This document shows, piece after piece, positions 41,858 to 51,227 of a stretch of DNA of 64,000 nucleotides. Below the pieces are notes generated by a model, which saw only the letters and a list, made by a program, of their open reading frames with translations, made no database searches and was not told the DNA's origin. The translations under genes and the position numbers were made by a program. The first letter of the stretch is position 1. Every line of letters starts with the position of its first letter. The stretch is from Thalassomonas actiniarum (GTDB taxonomy: Bacteria; Pseudomonadota; Gammaproteobacteria; Enterobacterales; Alteromonadaceae), in contig NZ_CP059736.1 of NCBI RefSeq assembly GCF_000948975.2, forward strand, positions 310,001 through 374,000, in the 5' to 3' direction.

Positions 41858-44023
41858 TTAGAACATACAAAACTTCTTAGAAGGAATAGGGAATTTAACC
41901 TTAACACCTAACAAACTAAATGATTTATTCAGACCCGGTGTTGAAAAGCAGCCATTTGCATCCAGGTTACCGGTGATCGTATCCAAATGATCTGTTTTAC
42001 AGGTTTTCCTGCCTTTACCGGCAACCTTAACTTTCGCACAGAACTCCACTTTCAGCTGAGTTTCGTGTTTTGCGGCAGCATTGCTACCATTGACTTCGCC
42101 GCGGTATTTACCGTCACCGTATATTTTAAAGGTTTTCCATTTGATAAGGCCGCCGCCGCCGAGCGATAAGTTGCCGGTGCTTAAGCCGTTTTTAGCGATG
42201 TAGTTACTAAACTTTTGTGCGAAGTGCGTCCCGGACGCATAGTTTAAATCCCCCATGACAAATCTGTGCGCTTTGTTGCCATATTTCATCGCGGCATTGT
42301 TAACGGTTAACCCGGCTTCTTTTAATTCTACCGTAGCTTCTTCTACCCTGCCGTCAACCAGGTGTATTGTTTGATGTGCTTCTGACGATAAAGTATCGAC
42401 GGCGGTTGCACTGGTATTGCCGATAACGTCAATGGCATTTCCGGCAACATTGACTATGCCGGAAACGGGGATCAATGAGTTATCAACGGCCTGGCACAAA
42501 TCAAAAGAGGCACTGCCCAGGTTGTGGCCTGCGATGTTGACGTTAATGCCGGTGTCTATGGTGGCGTTACACGAGTGCTCACTTGCTTCCAGTGTAAAGC
42601 CAATATCAGAGCCTTTGTAGCCAAAGTGGCCATCCATGGTAAAACCGTCTTTCACACCCGGCGTCTTGTAGTTCATGCTTTGTGAACCTTTTAAGAGAAA
42701 ACCGTGATGGGAAAGGTCTGCTTTAAAGAAACTGTCGTAGCTGGAAAGGCCGTTGTCGTCGATATCCATATGACCGTAGATCTGCACATCAGGTGTTTGA
42801 AGACCTTTGAGCAGTTTTTTTATCCAGTTTCCGGCAATGCCGCCTTCAAGCGGATCGACGCTATTTGCCCAAAATGAGAATGACTTTTGCGCGCTGTTAA
42901 AGTTGACAGAGCCTTTTCCCAGGTTCATTGAAAAGCCAATGCCCGAGACATCACCGAGATCTACTTCCAAGGTGCCGTTGCCGGCAACCTGGGTATCTGA
43001 AGCCAGCTCTGTCAGTTTCTTGGATACTTTGTCGTTAAAACCTTGTCCGCCGCCCAGGCCATCATCGTTTTGGTCAAAGTCAACGTTGAATAGGCCATCG
43101 ACAGAAATGGGGTACGGGGTAAATTTAACCTTACCGCCAAGCACTAAATGTCCGTCTTGATTGAATTTTTGCGAATCAAAGTTATCGCTGACTTCCCAGT
43201 GCTGACCGTTGAAGCTAGCCCCCTGCCAGCTGTTGCCATCCCATAAAGGATAATCGGCGTCAAATCCCAGGCGGCCGTGATAAGAAAGCCCTTGTGAGGT
43301 AAGCTGCACCGGGCTGGAGCTTAACGCACCTTTGGTAAATAAGTTGGTTTCAAAATAATAAAGCGGATCTTTCCAGTCTAAAACAAATTTAAAGCTGGCG
43401 GAGTTGCTACCGACCGAAGCTTCGATTGAGTCGGTTAACGCCATCTTGCCGCCGTCGGTATAAGATAAATCGAAAAAGGCCATGATGCGGTTGTCGGGTA
43501 AGCCAACTTTAACCTTGGCATAATCGTTTAAGATTGCGCCCTTGGCCACGGCAAAAGCAAAGCGGCTGCCGCTCATATTGTCGGTCAGCAAGTTGGCGCC
43601 GTCGAAACCCAGGTTAGGAATTTCCCGTAATTCACCGAAGAATTCACCGTTGTCAGAGATAATGACCTGGTAGCTATTGACGGTAAACCCTATGATCCCT
43701 TCTAAATCTCCGGCAACCGGCGAAAACTGCACCGAACCTTCGCATTGGTAATAGGCATTATGGCTGCTGTATTGATCTGAGATATCCAGCCAGCCATTGA
43801 AACAGGTAACATCCGCCTTAAAATTGTCAAGCTGGTAACGCATGGTATCGCCGGTTTGGCTCAGCGAGTTCGATGCTGCCGAGGTCAGAGTCTGTGACAT
43901 CGCATTTTTTAAATCGGTTGACGGTAATTGATAGGCCGGCGCCGCAGCGGCTGAAAAAGAGCCGGCTGCCAGGGACAGGGCAACAGCCGCTGGCAAGGGA
44001 TGCTTACGAACAAGTTTATACAT
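41858..44023 (-). CDS. Large exported protein of unknown family
   Basis: 721 aa with a signal peptide (VALSLAAGSFSAAAAPA). The mature protein is rich in beta strands with alternating Gly/Asp/Asn/Ser, many Phe/Tyr and no membrane helix: QFSPVAGDLEGIIGFTVNSYQVIISDNGEF and GFSMNLGKGSVNFNSAQKSFSFWANS are typical stretches. Paired Cys (TCFNGWL, YYQCEGS; VEFCAKV, KTCKTDH) suggest disulfides. It looks like a secreted or outer-membrane-linked beta-structure protein. It is divergent from the ECF sigma gene, which may control it. I do not recognise a family. Confidence 0.72.
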   Translation of the reverse strand: MYKLVRKHPLPAAVALSLAAGSFSAAAAPAYQLPSTDLKNAMSQTLTSAASNSLSQTGDTMRYQLDNFKADVTCFNGWLDISDQYSSHNAYYQCEGSVQFSPVAGDLEGIIGFTVNSYQVIISDNGEFFGELREIPNLGFDGANLLTDNMSGSRFAFAVAKGAILNDYAKVKVGLPDNRIMAFFDLSYTDGGKMALTDSIEASVGSNSASFKFVLDWKDPLYYFETNLFTKGALSSSPVQLTSQGLSYHGRLGFDADYPLWDGNSWQGASFNGQHWEVSDNFDSQKFNQDGHLVLGGKVKFTPYPISVDGLFNVDFDQNDDGLGGGQGFNDKVSKKLTELASDTQVAGNGTLEVDLGDVSGIGFSMNLGKGSVNFNSAQKSFSFWANSVDPLEGGIAGNWIKKLLKGLQTPDVQIYGHMDIDDNGLSSYDSFFKADLSHHGFLLKGSQSMNYKTPGVKDGFTMDGHFGYKGSDIGFTLEASEHSCNATIDTGINVNIAGHNLGSASFDLCQAVDNSLIPVSGIVNVAGNAIDVIGNTSATAVDTLSSEAHQTIHLVDGRVEEATVELKEAGLTVNNAAMKYGNKAHRFVMGDLNYASGTHFAQKFSNYIAKNGLSTGNLSLGGGGLIKWKTFKIYGDGKYRGEVNGSNAAAKHETQLKVEFCAKVKVAGKGRKTCKTDHLDTITGNLDANGCFSTPGLNKSFSLLGVKVKFPIPSKKFCMF

Positions 44024-44254
44024 AGATATTTCCTTAATGTGTATTTATCTGAATCGTTCATCTGTTAAAGCGAAAGAACTTTGCAGATCCCTTCAAAAAA
44101 AATGAAAAAACTTTTCAGCCGGTGAAATTTTGCACTTTCGCGGGCGTTTCGCGCGATATGATGAAATTTAATCGGCTATTTGCCCTTCTTAATCGGTTTA
44201 GGCAATTTAATCGCTCATCCGGAGCTGATATACTACTGCCCTGTTTAACGGAAT

Positions 44255-44821
44255 ATGTTTTTTATGACTCAGGATGTCACTACCCTCATCACACAAACAC
44301 TCCACCACTGGCGATATGGCAATCAAGCCGCCAAGCTGGAGCTGGATGACTTAATCGTTCAGGAATTGCACCGGCTGGCGCGGGCCTATATGGCCAGGGA
44401 AAATACATCCCATACGCTACAGGCAACAGCGCTGGTAAATGAAGTTTTTTTGCGTCTGGCGCAAGTGGATGTCGATTGGCAAGATAAAAAGCACTTTATG
44501 GCCATTGCCGCTAAAACCATGCGCCGTATTCTGGTCGACCATGCCAAGCGCAAGAATGCCCAAAAGCGAGTTTCCTTGCAGGATCAGATGACTTTCGATG
44601 AAGATTCATTGCCCCATCACCAGGCGACGGAAGAGCTGATTGTTCTGGATGATTTATTACATAAACTCACCGCTTTCGACGAGCGGGCGTGCAATATGCT
44701 GGAGTTGTCAATTTTTGGCGGCTTGACCCATCCCGAAGTGGCCGACGTGACCGGGTTTTCGCTATCGACGGTGGAAAGGGAAATCCGGGTGGCGCAGGCC
44801 TGGTTAAGGTGCCAGCACTAG
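44255..44821 (+). CDS. ECF RNA polymerase sigma factor
   Basis: 188 aa. Region 2 is DDLIVQELHRLARAYMARENTSHTLQATALVNEVFLRLAQVDVDWQDKKHFMAIAAKTMRRILVDHAKRKNAQKR, typical of the kinase-linked ECF group (TIGR02999 type). Region 4 is AFDERACNMLELSIFGGLTHPEVADVTGFSLSTVEREIRVAQAWL. No anti-sigma gene is near; a TPR Ser/Thr kinase gene follows after 66 bases and is probably its partner. The start could also be the ATG three codons further in. Confidence 0.9.
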   Translation: MFFMTQDVTTLITQTLHHWRYGNQAAKLELDDLIVQELHRLARAYMARENTSHTLQATALVNEVFLRLAQVDVDWQDKKHFMAIAAKTMRRILVDHAKRKNAQKRVSLQDQMTFDEDSLPHHQATEELIVLDDLLHKLTAFDERACNMLELSIFGGLTHPEVADVTGFSLSTVEREIRVAQAWLRCQH

Positions 44822-44887
44822 TCTCGCTGTGACCCGGAACATATCGACCAACCCCCTATCAACAATAAATAACAAGATTAACAATAC

Positions 44888-47191
44888 ATGGACAGTCATC
44901 ACTGGAAAAAGATCAAGCAGCACTTCGAGCAAATTATTGAATTGCCCCTGGAACAACAAATAGCAGCGCTGGATGCTTTGGATGAACCGCTATTGGTGAA
45001 GTCTGAAGTGAAAAAATTGCTGGATGCAGAAGCGGCACAAGGCAATCAGCCGGGTTTGCGGACCCTGGTGCTTAAAAATGCCCATCAATTATTAAACAGC
45101 CAACTTGAACTTGCTGCCGGTGATCGTATCGGCCGTTATTTGATCACCGAAGTGATTGGTGAAGGCGGCATGGGGGTCGTATATAAAGCCTGCCGTGACG
45201 ATGAACAGTTTGAGCATCAGGTAGCGATCAAACTCTCGCGGCAAAAGCTGACCTATTCCAATGTCTTACAACAGCACTACGAACAGAATATTCTTGCGCA
45301 ACTGAAACATCCCCATATTGCCCACATTTATGATGCCGGTACTACCGCCGATGACCATGCCTTCATTGTGATGGAGCTTATCGAAGGGGTTGATCTTATT
45401 ACTTATGCCAATGAAAATCGCTTGTCGATCAGTAAGCGGCTGCAGCTGTTTATCAAGGTTGCCAATACCATACAATATGCCCATCAAAAAGGTATTGTGC
45501 ATCGCGACATTAAACCCCAGAATATATTGATCACCCAGGTAAATGGCCAGGGTGAGCCGAAGATCATCGATTTTGGCATTGCCGAGCATTTTCAACTATC
45601 GGATCCCGGCGAAGTAAAAAATGCCCGTTCACCTCAGGCCATCCTGGGCACCCCTGCTTATATGAGTCCGGAGCAATTGCAGGGAGATGAAAAGGCCGAT
45701 GTCCGCTCAGATATTTATGCCCTGGGGTTGCTGTTGTGCGAGTTAATGACCGGCTCACAGCCCTTCGCCCGTGAAGGACTTACCCTGGATGAACTGCTGC
45801 GGCAAAAGCAAAGCGATACTTTCGCCTTTGCCGGGTCTGTTTTAGCTGCAGAAGCCTTACTAGCGGTAGCGGATGAGCGCCGGTTAACGGCAAAAAGGTT
45901 CAAAGCGCAATTGAATCACGAGTTTGAAGCCTTGATTTTAAAAGCCACCGAGCTTGACCCGGATCTCAGGTATGCCTCTGTGGAAGCCTTTGTCGGTGAT
46001 ATTGAGCGATGGCAAAATAACTATCCCTTGTTGGCAGTCCCGGGTGACAGGCGTTACTTCTTTAAGAAATACCTGCAACGTAATCGCTGGCCGGTGGCTA
46101 TTTCGCTGAGCGTTTTTTTGAGCCTGGTATCGGCGGCGGCGATCAGCTCCTGGTCTTTATATAAAGAATCGCAAGCGCTACAGCTGGCTGAGAATGAATT
46201 GGCAAAGAGTAATGCCATTAACCGTTTTATTACCGATATCTTAGCTTCTGCGGATCCGAGAAAAGGCAGCATGAACCTCAAGGTGGTCGATTTATTGGAC
46301 CGCGCCGAAGAAAAGCTTGATGACTTTAATCATAATGAACAGGATATCAAGGCAAGCTTGTTATTTACCCTGGGACGTTCCCGCTCCGGATTGGGTCAGC
46401 GGGAAAAGGCATTGGAAAACCTGAATCAGGCAATAACGATAAAATCACAGTATCTTGAAAGAAGTGCTTTGGAAATGATCCGGCTTTATACCGAACTCGG
46501 CGAAGTTACTCGCCATACAAATCCGGATAAAGCACTGGAAATTTTTACCGAAAACTTGTCTATTGCTCAAATGCATTTAGGGCCCGGGCATACTGAAACC
46601 TTGAGTCTGATAAATAATGTAGCGACCAGAAAATTTGTCAAGGGACGAAAAAATAAAGACAAGACACTGATGGCAAGCGCTATTAAAGATATGAAAGCGC
46701 TGCTGGCGCTGAGAGAGCAGGTATTGGGATTAAAGCATCCCGAGACCTCACATTCGCGCAACAACCTGGCCACTTTTTACCAGGGGATAGGTGATTTGCA
46801 AAGCGGATTGTCTTTATATTTAAAAAACTTAGCTATCCAAAAAGAAGTGTTTGGCATTGAGAATTATTATACTTTGGGCACTATGCGCTCCATAGCGCTT
46901 ACTTATATGAGGACTAAGAACTTTGATAAAGCAGAAAGTGTATTAAGACCATGCTTTGAAGGGTTTATGAAAATACAAGCTGCCGATGCCTATACCACCC
47001 TTGAGGCGGGTATCATGCTGATCGAATCTTTGCTGTTCTCTGGCAAGACAGAAGAAGCAAAGGGTTATGCGCTACGAATGAAATCGGCTTATCTGGATGG
47101 CAAACTTAAGGAAAGTAACATCTATATGGAGCAGGTATCCATCGATCTTTTTGCCGAACTTTTTGGCGCGCCGGTTTTGTTGCAGGGATGA
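44888..47191 (+). CDS. Membrane Ser/Thr protein kinase with TPR C-terminal domain
   Basis: 767 aa. Kinase domain about 80-390 with all motifs: Gly loop GEGGMGVVYK (91-100), VAIK Lys115, catalytic HRDIKPQN (205-212), DFG (228-230) and TPAYMSPEQL. The N-terminal 75 residues are helical (a DnaK-like spacer is common here). A single membrane helix (PVAISLSVFLSLVSAAAISSWSLY) separates it from periplasmic TPR repeats (REKALENLNQAITIKS, DLQSGLSLYLKNLAIQKE). It probably modulates the sigma factor encoded just upstream. Confidence 0.92.
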   Translation: MDSHHWKKIKQHFEQIIELPLEQQIAALDALDEPLLVKSEVKKLLDAEAAQGNQPGLRTLVLKNAHQLLNSQLELAAGDRIGRYLITEVIGEGGMGVVYKACRDDEQFEHQVAIKLSRQKLTYSNVLQQHYEQNILAQLKHPHIAHIYDAGTTADDHAFIVMELIEGVDLITYANENRLSISKRLQLFIKVANTIQYAHQKGIVHRDIKPQNILITQVNGQGEPKIIDFGIAEHFQLSDPGEVKNARSPQAILGTPAYMSPEQLQGDEKADVRSDIYALGLLLCELMTGSQPFAREGLTLDELLRQKQSDTFAFAGSVLAAEALLAVADERRLTAKRFKAQLNHEFEALILKATELDPDLRYASVEAFVGDIERWQNNYPLLAVPGDRRYFFKKYLQRNRWPVAISLSVFLSLVSAAAISSWSLYKESQALQLAENELAKSNAINRFITDILASADPRKGSMNLKVVDLLDRAEEKLDDFNHNEQDIKASLLFTLGRSRSGLGQREKALENLNQAITIKSQYLERSALEMIRLYTELGEVTRHTNPDKALEIFTENLSIAQMHLGPGHTETLSLINNVATRKFVKGRKNKDKTLMASAIKDMKALLALREQVLGLKHPETSHSRNNLATFYQGIGDLQSGLSLYLKNLAIQKEVFGIENYYTLGTMRSIALTYMRTKNFDKAESVLRPCFEGFMKIQAADAYTTLEAGIMLIESLLFSGKTEEAKGYALRMKSAYLDGKLKESNIYMEQVSIDLFAELFGAPVLLQG

Positions 47192-47303
47192 TCGCTAGCT
47201 GTTTTGGTACGAATATGCACTCAGGGTTTGAGATTTTTGGCTCTATCAGCGCTAATAAGCCAGCTTTCACTTTAAAACGGCTTATCTCCGGACGGGACAT
47301 GAT

Positions 47304-47337
47304 GACAAAAAAGGCTTCAGCGCAAAACTGAAGCCTT
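47304..47337 (-). terminator. Terminator of the peroxidase gene
   Basis: 10-bp stem AAGGCTTCAG / CTGAAGCCTT with a 7-nt loop. On the minus strand it is followed by a T-run. It lies between converging genes. Confidence 0.8.
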
Positions 47338-47362
47338 GTATTAAAACAAAACAAGCTATCGC

Positions 47363-49162
47363 TTATAGCGGGTTGCCGTCTTTGTCTTCGGCGTCAAGCT
47401 GATTGCCGTCCGGGCCGCCGTCTCTTGGCGGGATCAAGGCATTGATTTCATTGCTGCCGGCCATGGCGCTTTTATCTGTCAGCGAGTGCAGGAAGGCAGC
47501 AAGGTAGGCGACTTCCTGTTCGGTAAAGTTCGGGGTCGGGGCATCTATGGTGCCATCGGTTTCACTTCTCGCCAGGACATACTCTTTACCGCCACCGACT
47601 ACGCTTTGACACGCTTCATCGGACAAGTGCTGGAACTGCGGCAGATCACAGGTTTCATTATTTTCATAATAATCAACCAGCGACTGGTGGGTATTGGAAT
47701 AATGTTCAATCACCCGCTCCAGGGTAGGAAATACGCCTTTGTCGCCATAAGGGGCGGTAAGGCCAATATTTAACAGGCTCGGCATTCTAAATTGCTCCTG
47801 GTTGTTGCCATCACCCACAGCATTAGCGCCTATTTGCGGATAAAGCGGCGGACGGGTTCTGTCCGGGGTAAAAAAGGCGCCGTCATGACAGTTGGAGCAG
47901 CCTGCGCCGGTATAGAAGAATAACGCGCCGCGTTTTTCATCTTCCGTTAAGCTGTTATGGTTACCGCCAACATAATCGAAGAAGGGATTGTCGATAAATA
48001 AGAAGGAAGCTTCATAAGCGGCTAGCGCCCGGGCGGTGCGCATAAAGGTAACCTCTTCGCTGCCATATACTTGGTTAAATTCATCTTTCCAGTCGGTGGT
48101 GAGCTTAGTGGCGATATGGTTTCTATAAGACTGGGGGGAGTCAAAGCCTGTGGTATCGCCCATTTCTTCTGCCGCGGTAACCGGAAAATGCGCCTGGGCG
48201 ATCAGCAGCCTTAACGGGTCGGTATTATCCACTTCTGCTGCCATACTTCGGGTGACATCGCGTTCGGGGGTTCTGATCTCTTTCGTTGAAACCTGGCCGA
48301 CAGGATCGGTGCGGAAACCTTCTAATACGATGCGCTGATCCCAAAACATACTGTGAACCCAAAGCGCCGAATTACAAATTTGCGGTGAATGACGACCTAC
48401 CAAAGGTACGGTATTGCCATCGGCCCGGCCCGGGCCTAGCAGGTCCGGATTGTCGGCATCAACCCCTATCGGTAATGACAAGCCGTCGCTGCCACAGCCT
48501 ATTGCCGGATGGTGACAGGACGAACAGGAGGTATCATTGTTCTGGCTTAAGGACTTACTGTGGAAAAGGCGCATGCCGAGATTGACCAGGGCCGGGTCTT
48601 CCTGACGCCTTAAGCGGGCGACAAAGGCCCTGATATCTTCAACACCTTCTTGCAAGGCGAAAGCCTCTATCACCTTGTCTAAACAGCTATCCAGGTTTTC
48701 TGCCGGTACAGCGGCAATGGTCCTGACACCACAAACATCCCGCAGGTTTAAATTTACCAGGGTGATCACCGAGCCGTTATTTAAGCCGTCGTTATCATCG
48801 CTGACCAGGGTTTTTGCCGTATCGCTGTTTGACGGCTCCCCCGGGGCGCTTTGCTCGTCGGTGCCGACGATGTAATAGCTATAACTGCTATTGGCGCTTA
48901 ACTCGCTATCGATAAAACGCGTCTCCTGGGTGACGGCGATTTGTTCGCCGTTTCTGAAAATCAGGTATTCCTTCACGGTAGCGCTGTCTTGCGGTGCTTG
49001 CCACGACAAGCCGATTTCACTGGCTGAAAGGGCGTTTACGATCAATTGTTGTGGCTGGATATCGGTTTCAGCATGTGCCTCCTTGGCTGTTATCAGCAGA
49101 AAAAGCGATAAAAAACTGAAGGGGTAGATAATATTGTTCCTGAGTTTTAAGTAAATGTTCAT
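47363..49162 (-). CDS. Exported di-heme cytochrome c peroxidase/MauG-type protein with Fn3 domain
   Basis: 599 aa. Signal peptide (FSFLSLFLLITAKEAHA), then an Fn3 domain (about 35-115, PQQLIVNALSASEIGLSWQAP ... YIVGTDEQSAPGEPS). The di-heme peroxidase part has two CxxCH sites: CSSCHHPAIGC and CSNCHDGAFF. RMPSLLNIGLTAPYGDKGVFPTLERVIEHYS is the usual C-terminal MauG/CcpA stretch. It would act in the periplasm on peroxide or a protein substrate. The Fn3 head suggests surface or matrix location. AAGGAAAG precedes the ATG. Confidence 0.9.
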   Translation of the reverse strand: MNIYLKLRNNIIYPFSFLSLFLLITAKEAHAETDIQPQQLIVNALSASEIGLSWQAPQDSATVKEYLIFRNGEQIAVTQETRFIDSELSANSSYSYYIVGTDEQSAPGEPSNSDTAKTLVSDDNDGLNNGSVITLVNLNLRDVCGVRTIAAVPAENLDSCLDKVIEAFALQEGVEDIRAFVARLRRQEDPALVNLGMRLFHSKSLSQNNDTSCSSCHHPAIGCGSDGLSLPIGVDADNPDLLGPGRADGNTVPLVGRHSPQICNSALWVHSMFWDQRIVLEGFRTDPVGQVSTKEIRTPERDVTRSMAAEVDNTDPLRLLIAQAHFPVTAAEEMGDTTGFDSPQSYRNHIATKLTTDWKDEFNQVYGSEEVTFMRTARALAAYEASFLFIDNPFFDYVGGNHNSLTEDEKRGALFFYTGAGCSNCHDGAFFTPDRTRPPLYPQIGANAVGDGNNQEQFRMPSLLNIGLTAPYGDKGVFPTLERVIEHYSNTHQSLVDYYENNETCDLPQFQHLSDEACQSVVGGGKEYVLARSETDGTIDAPTPNFTEQEVAYLAAFLHSLTDKSAMAGSNEINALIPPRDGGPDGNQLDAEDKDGNPL

Positions 49163-49954
49163 AGGTTGCTTTCCTTAAATATATGGTGCTTGGCAAGGGT
49201 GCCGAACGGCCTTATATGTGTTGATGTCTATCATGCAAAATACTCAAGGTCTGCTTGATGAGCATTGTGATATCAATTTTTATGGGGGGCTAAGACAAGA
49301 ATATCATTGAAATATGCAGTGAATGTGCAGAAAGGAAATTTGTATGGTTTTTCTTAAAAAAACTTATAAATCATATGGATGTATTGTATCCGCAAAGTGA
49401 TAGAAAACGGGAGCCAGCTCCTGAAAGTTTCGGTTAACATGGCTGTATGTACCTTCCGAAATATTGTCGTACTCGCCGCCCAAATTAAGTGCTTAAAAAA
49501 GCTCACATGCTATCAAATAATAGACGGATGCCTGCTTTACTTCCCTGAGTTGCCAAAAACGAATCTATTTATTTGAACTTTAGAGATTTTCTTCTACCTT
49601 TAAGAGAATTCTAAGGATTACGGCCAGCAGGCGGTAAATTTCTCTCCTAGCGACCAGGGATACATCATGGATGAAGGTCTGTCTCTACTCTCACGGCGCC
49701 ATTATATAAAAATGGTGATCGGGTGTTTTATTTATCCTTCCCGTCAGTCAATTACCCGTAGCAGATATCTGCTCCCCCGGCAGCGAAAAAAGCTTACGCC
49801 CGGGGTATACCTTGCAGGCCGCTACTATGGCAGCCGGTGATGACAGTACGGACAATACGTTGATAAAAACAAAGTTAAATGGCATGTCTTATCCGCCGGC
49901 AGTCATGCCGCAAGCAGTATAAGCTGGCGTTCAATTTAAATTAAGGTACATATT
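49163..49954. other. Long intergenic region with a possible decayed reading frame
   Basis: No accepted gene. A plus-strand frame of about 63 codons without a start (about 49725-49921) reads SGVLFILPVSQLPVADICS... and ends MSYPPAVMPQAV, so it may be the end of a decayed exported protein. A 65-codon frame at 49379-49576 lacks a ribosome site. I see no terminator or RNA gene. Confidence 0.4.
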
Positions 49955-50263
49955 ATGGCAACACAAGTTATGAAATATCACGTGCTGATGTATGGCAGTC
50001 CCAACGGCTATCAAACGAATCGGGCGCAGATTGCATTGTATGACAGTAGTGGTAATACTGTAGCCTTTGTCAGGTTCAATGATCCTGAGATGAAGTTTGA
50101 GGAAGACTCTGAAAGCGGCGGCAGGATCAAAATGCATTTGCCTTCAAGCATGTTTGAAGGGGTGCTGGATGTCCTGCGTAATGAAAAACCGGTATATGTA
50201 TATTATGCGCAGGGACGAGGGTTCTTATCAACCTCTACCGAACCTGTGGGTGAAGGCGAATAA
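49955..50263 (+). CDS. Conserved-looking hypothetical protein
   Basis: 102 aa, soluble, no signal peptide. It reads as one small beta-rich domain: KYHVLMYGSPNGYQTNRAQIALYDSSGNTVAFVRFNDPEM, then GGRIKMHLPSSMFEGVLDVLRNEKPVYVYYAQGRGFLSTSTEPVGEGE. The well-ordered hydrophobic pattern and the acidic end suggest a real, conserved gene. I recognise no named family. It ends before a terminator-like hairpin at 50348. It stands alone. Confidence 0.65.
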   Translation: MATQVMKYHVLMYGSPNGYQTNRAQIALYDSSGNTVAFVRFNDPEMKFEEDSESGGRIKMHLPSSMFEGVLDVLRNEKPVYVYYAQGRGFLSTSTEPVGEGE

Positions 50264-50347
50264 TAACAGTTAACCGCCGTTTTTATCGGGCGTGACAGTA
50301 TGTTAGCCTCTTATCGGCTTGATGTGGCACACTGCCCTGCTCTTGAT

Positions 50348-50404
50348 AAAGCACAGTCACCTTATTGTAAAACCGTACGGCTGTAATGGGTGACCGTGCT
50401 TTTA
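50348..50404 (+). terminator. Long-loop terminator-like hairpin
   Basis: Arms AAAGCACAGTCACC (50348-50361) and GGTGACCGTGCTTT (50389-50402) pair with one mismatch, and a T-rich tract follows. It can close the 102-aa gene and, in the other direction, the azoreductase gene. Confidence 0.6.
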
Positions 50405-50449
50405 TTCTTTTATGTACAGGCGTTATCTTGAGACAAGGTAAAGCATTAA

Positions 50450-51109
50450 TTAGGCAAGCCTTTTTACCAAGTCGTCAATAGCCTGATAGGCATCGTTAAG
50501 CGATTTTTGATGTCGCTCATCGGCAAACTCCTGATATTCTGATTTAATCTCATAGAAGGTTTCTACGCCTAAATACTTGCTTAGGGTTTCAACATGCGGG
50601 CCTAAGTGGTTCATTTTTTCTCTGATCCCGCCAGCTTCAAAGCCAAACTCGCCGCTGGAAGAAATAAGAATCAGTTTTTTACCAGCCATAGTCGGCGCCA
50701 GAGGAAAGTCACCCCTGGCCAAATCAAAGGTAAAGGTTTTATTGATACGTACCACTTGATCGAACCAGGCTTTGAGTACCGCCGGCATGCCGTAGTTATA
50801 CATGGGAGAAGAGATCACGATAATGTCAGCCTGAGCAACTTCATCAATTAAGGTGTCGGATAAAGTTAACAGCGCTTTTTGTGCTTCACTGCGTTTTTCA
50901 TCCGGGGTAAATACCGCAGCAATCCAGTCCTGGCTGATAAACTCGGGTGGGTTTAGTCCTAAATCTCTATAGATAACTTTATCTTCATCATTTAAGGTGA
51001 GCCAGTTATCGGTAAAATGCGCTGCCAGGCTTTTTGAAATTGAGTTGTAGTCTTGAACTTTGTTATCCGTTCTTCTTGCACTAGTGTCTAAATGTAATAC
51101 TGTTGCCAT
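50450..51109 (-). CDS. azoR: FMN-dependent NADH:quinone/azo reductase (AzoR-like)
   Basis: About 219 aa from the ATG at 51109 (GGA eight bases upstream). HLDTSARRTDNKVQDYNSISKSLA is the FMN-phosphate loop. ADIIVISSPMYNYGMPAVLKAWFDQVVRINKTFTF is the classical AzoR core, and ISSSGEFGFEAGG a second flavin loop. These enzymes reduce azo dyes and quinones at the cost of NADH. It is divergent from a LysR-type regulator gene (51228) with a shared intergenic region of about 120 bases, so that regulator probably controls it. Confidence 0.92.
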   Translation of the reverse strand: MATVLHLDTSARRTDNKVQDYNSISKSLAAHFTDNWLTLNDEDKVIYRDLGLNPPEFISQDWIAAVFTPDEKRSEAQKALLTLSDTLIDEVAQADIIVISSPMYNYGMPAVLKAWFDQVVRINKTFTFDLARGDFPLAPTMAGKKLILISSSGEFGFEAGGIREKMNHLGPHVETLSKYLGVETFYEIKSEYQEFADERHQKSLNDAYQAIDDLVKRLA

Positions 51110-51227
51110 GTTGATTCCAGTTGTCTGTTTGAGCAATTTATGGCGCTATTGTGCTGGTTCTGCTTATTATTGACAAACGAGCAATACTAGCTTATAGGTG
51201 AGAAAAAGTTATCTATGATGTTTGAAT

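Noticed and set aside
49379-49576. 65-codon plus-strand frame
   Set aside because: No ribosome site, low complexity, isolated in a long gene-free region.
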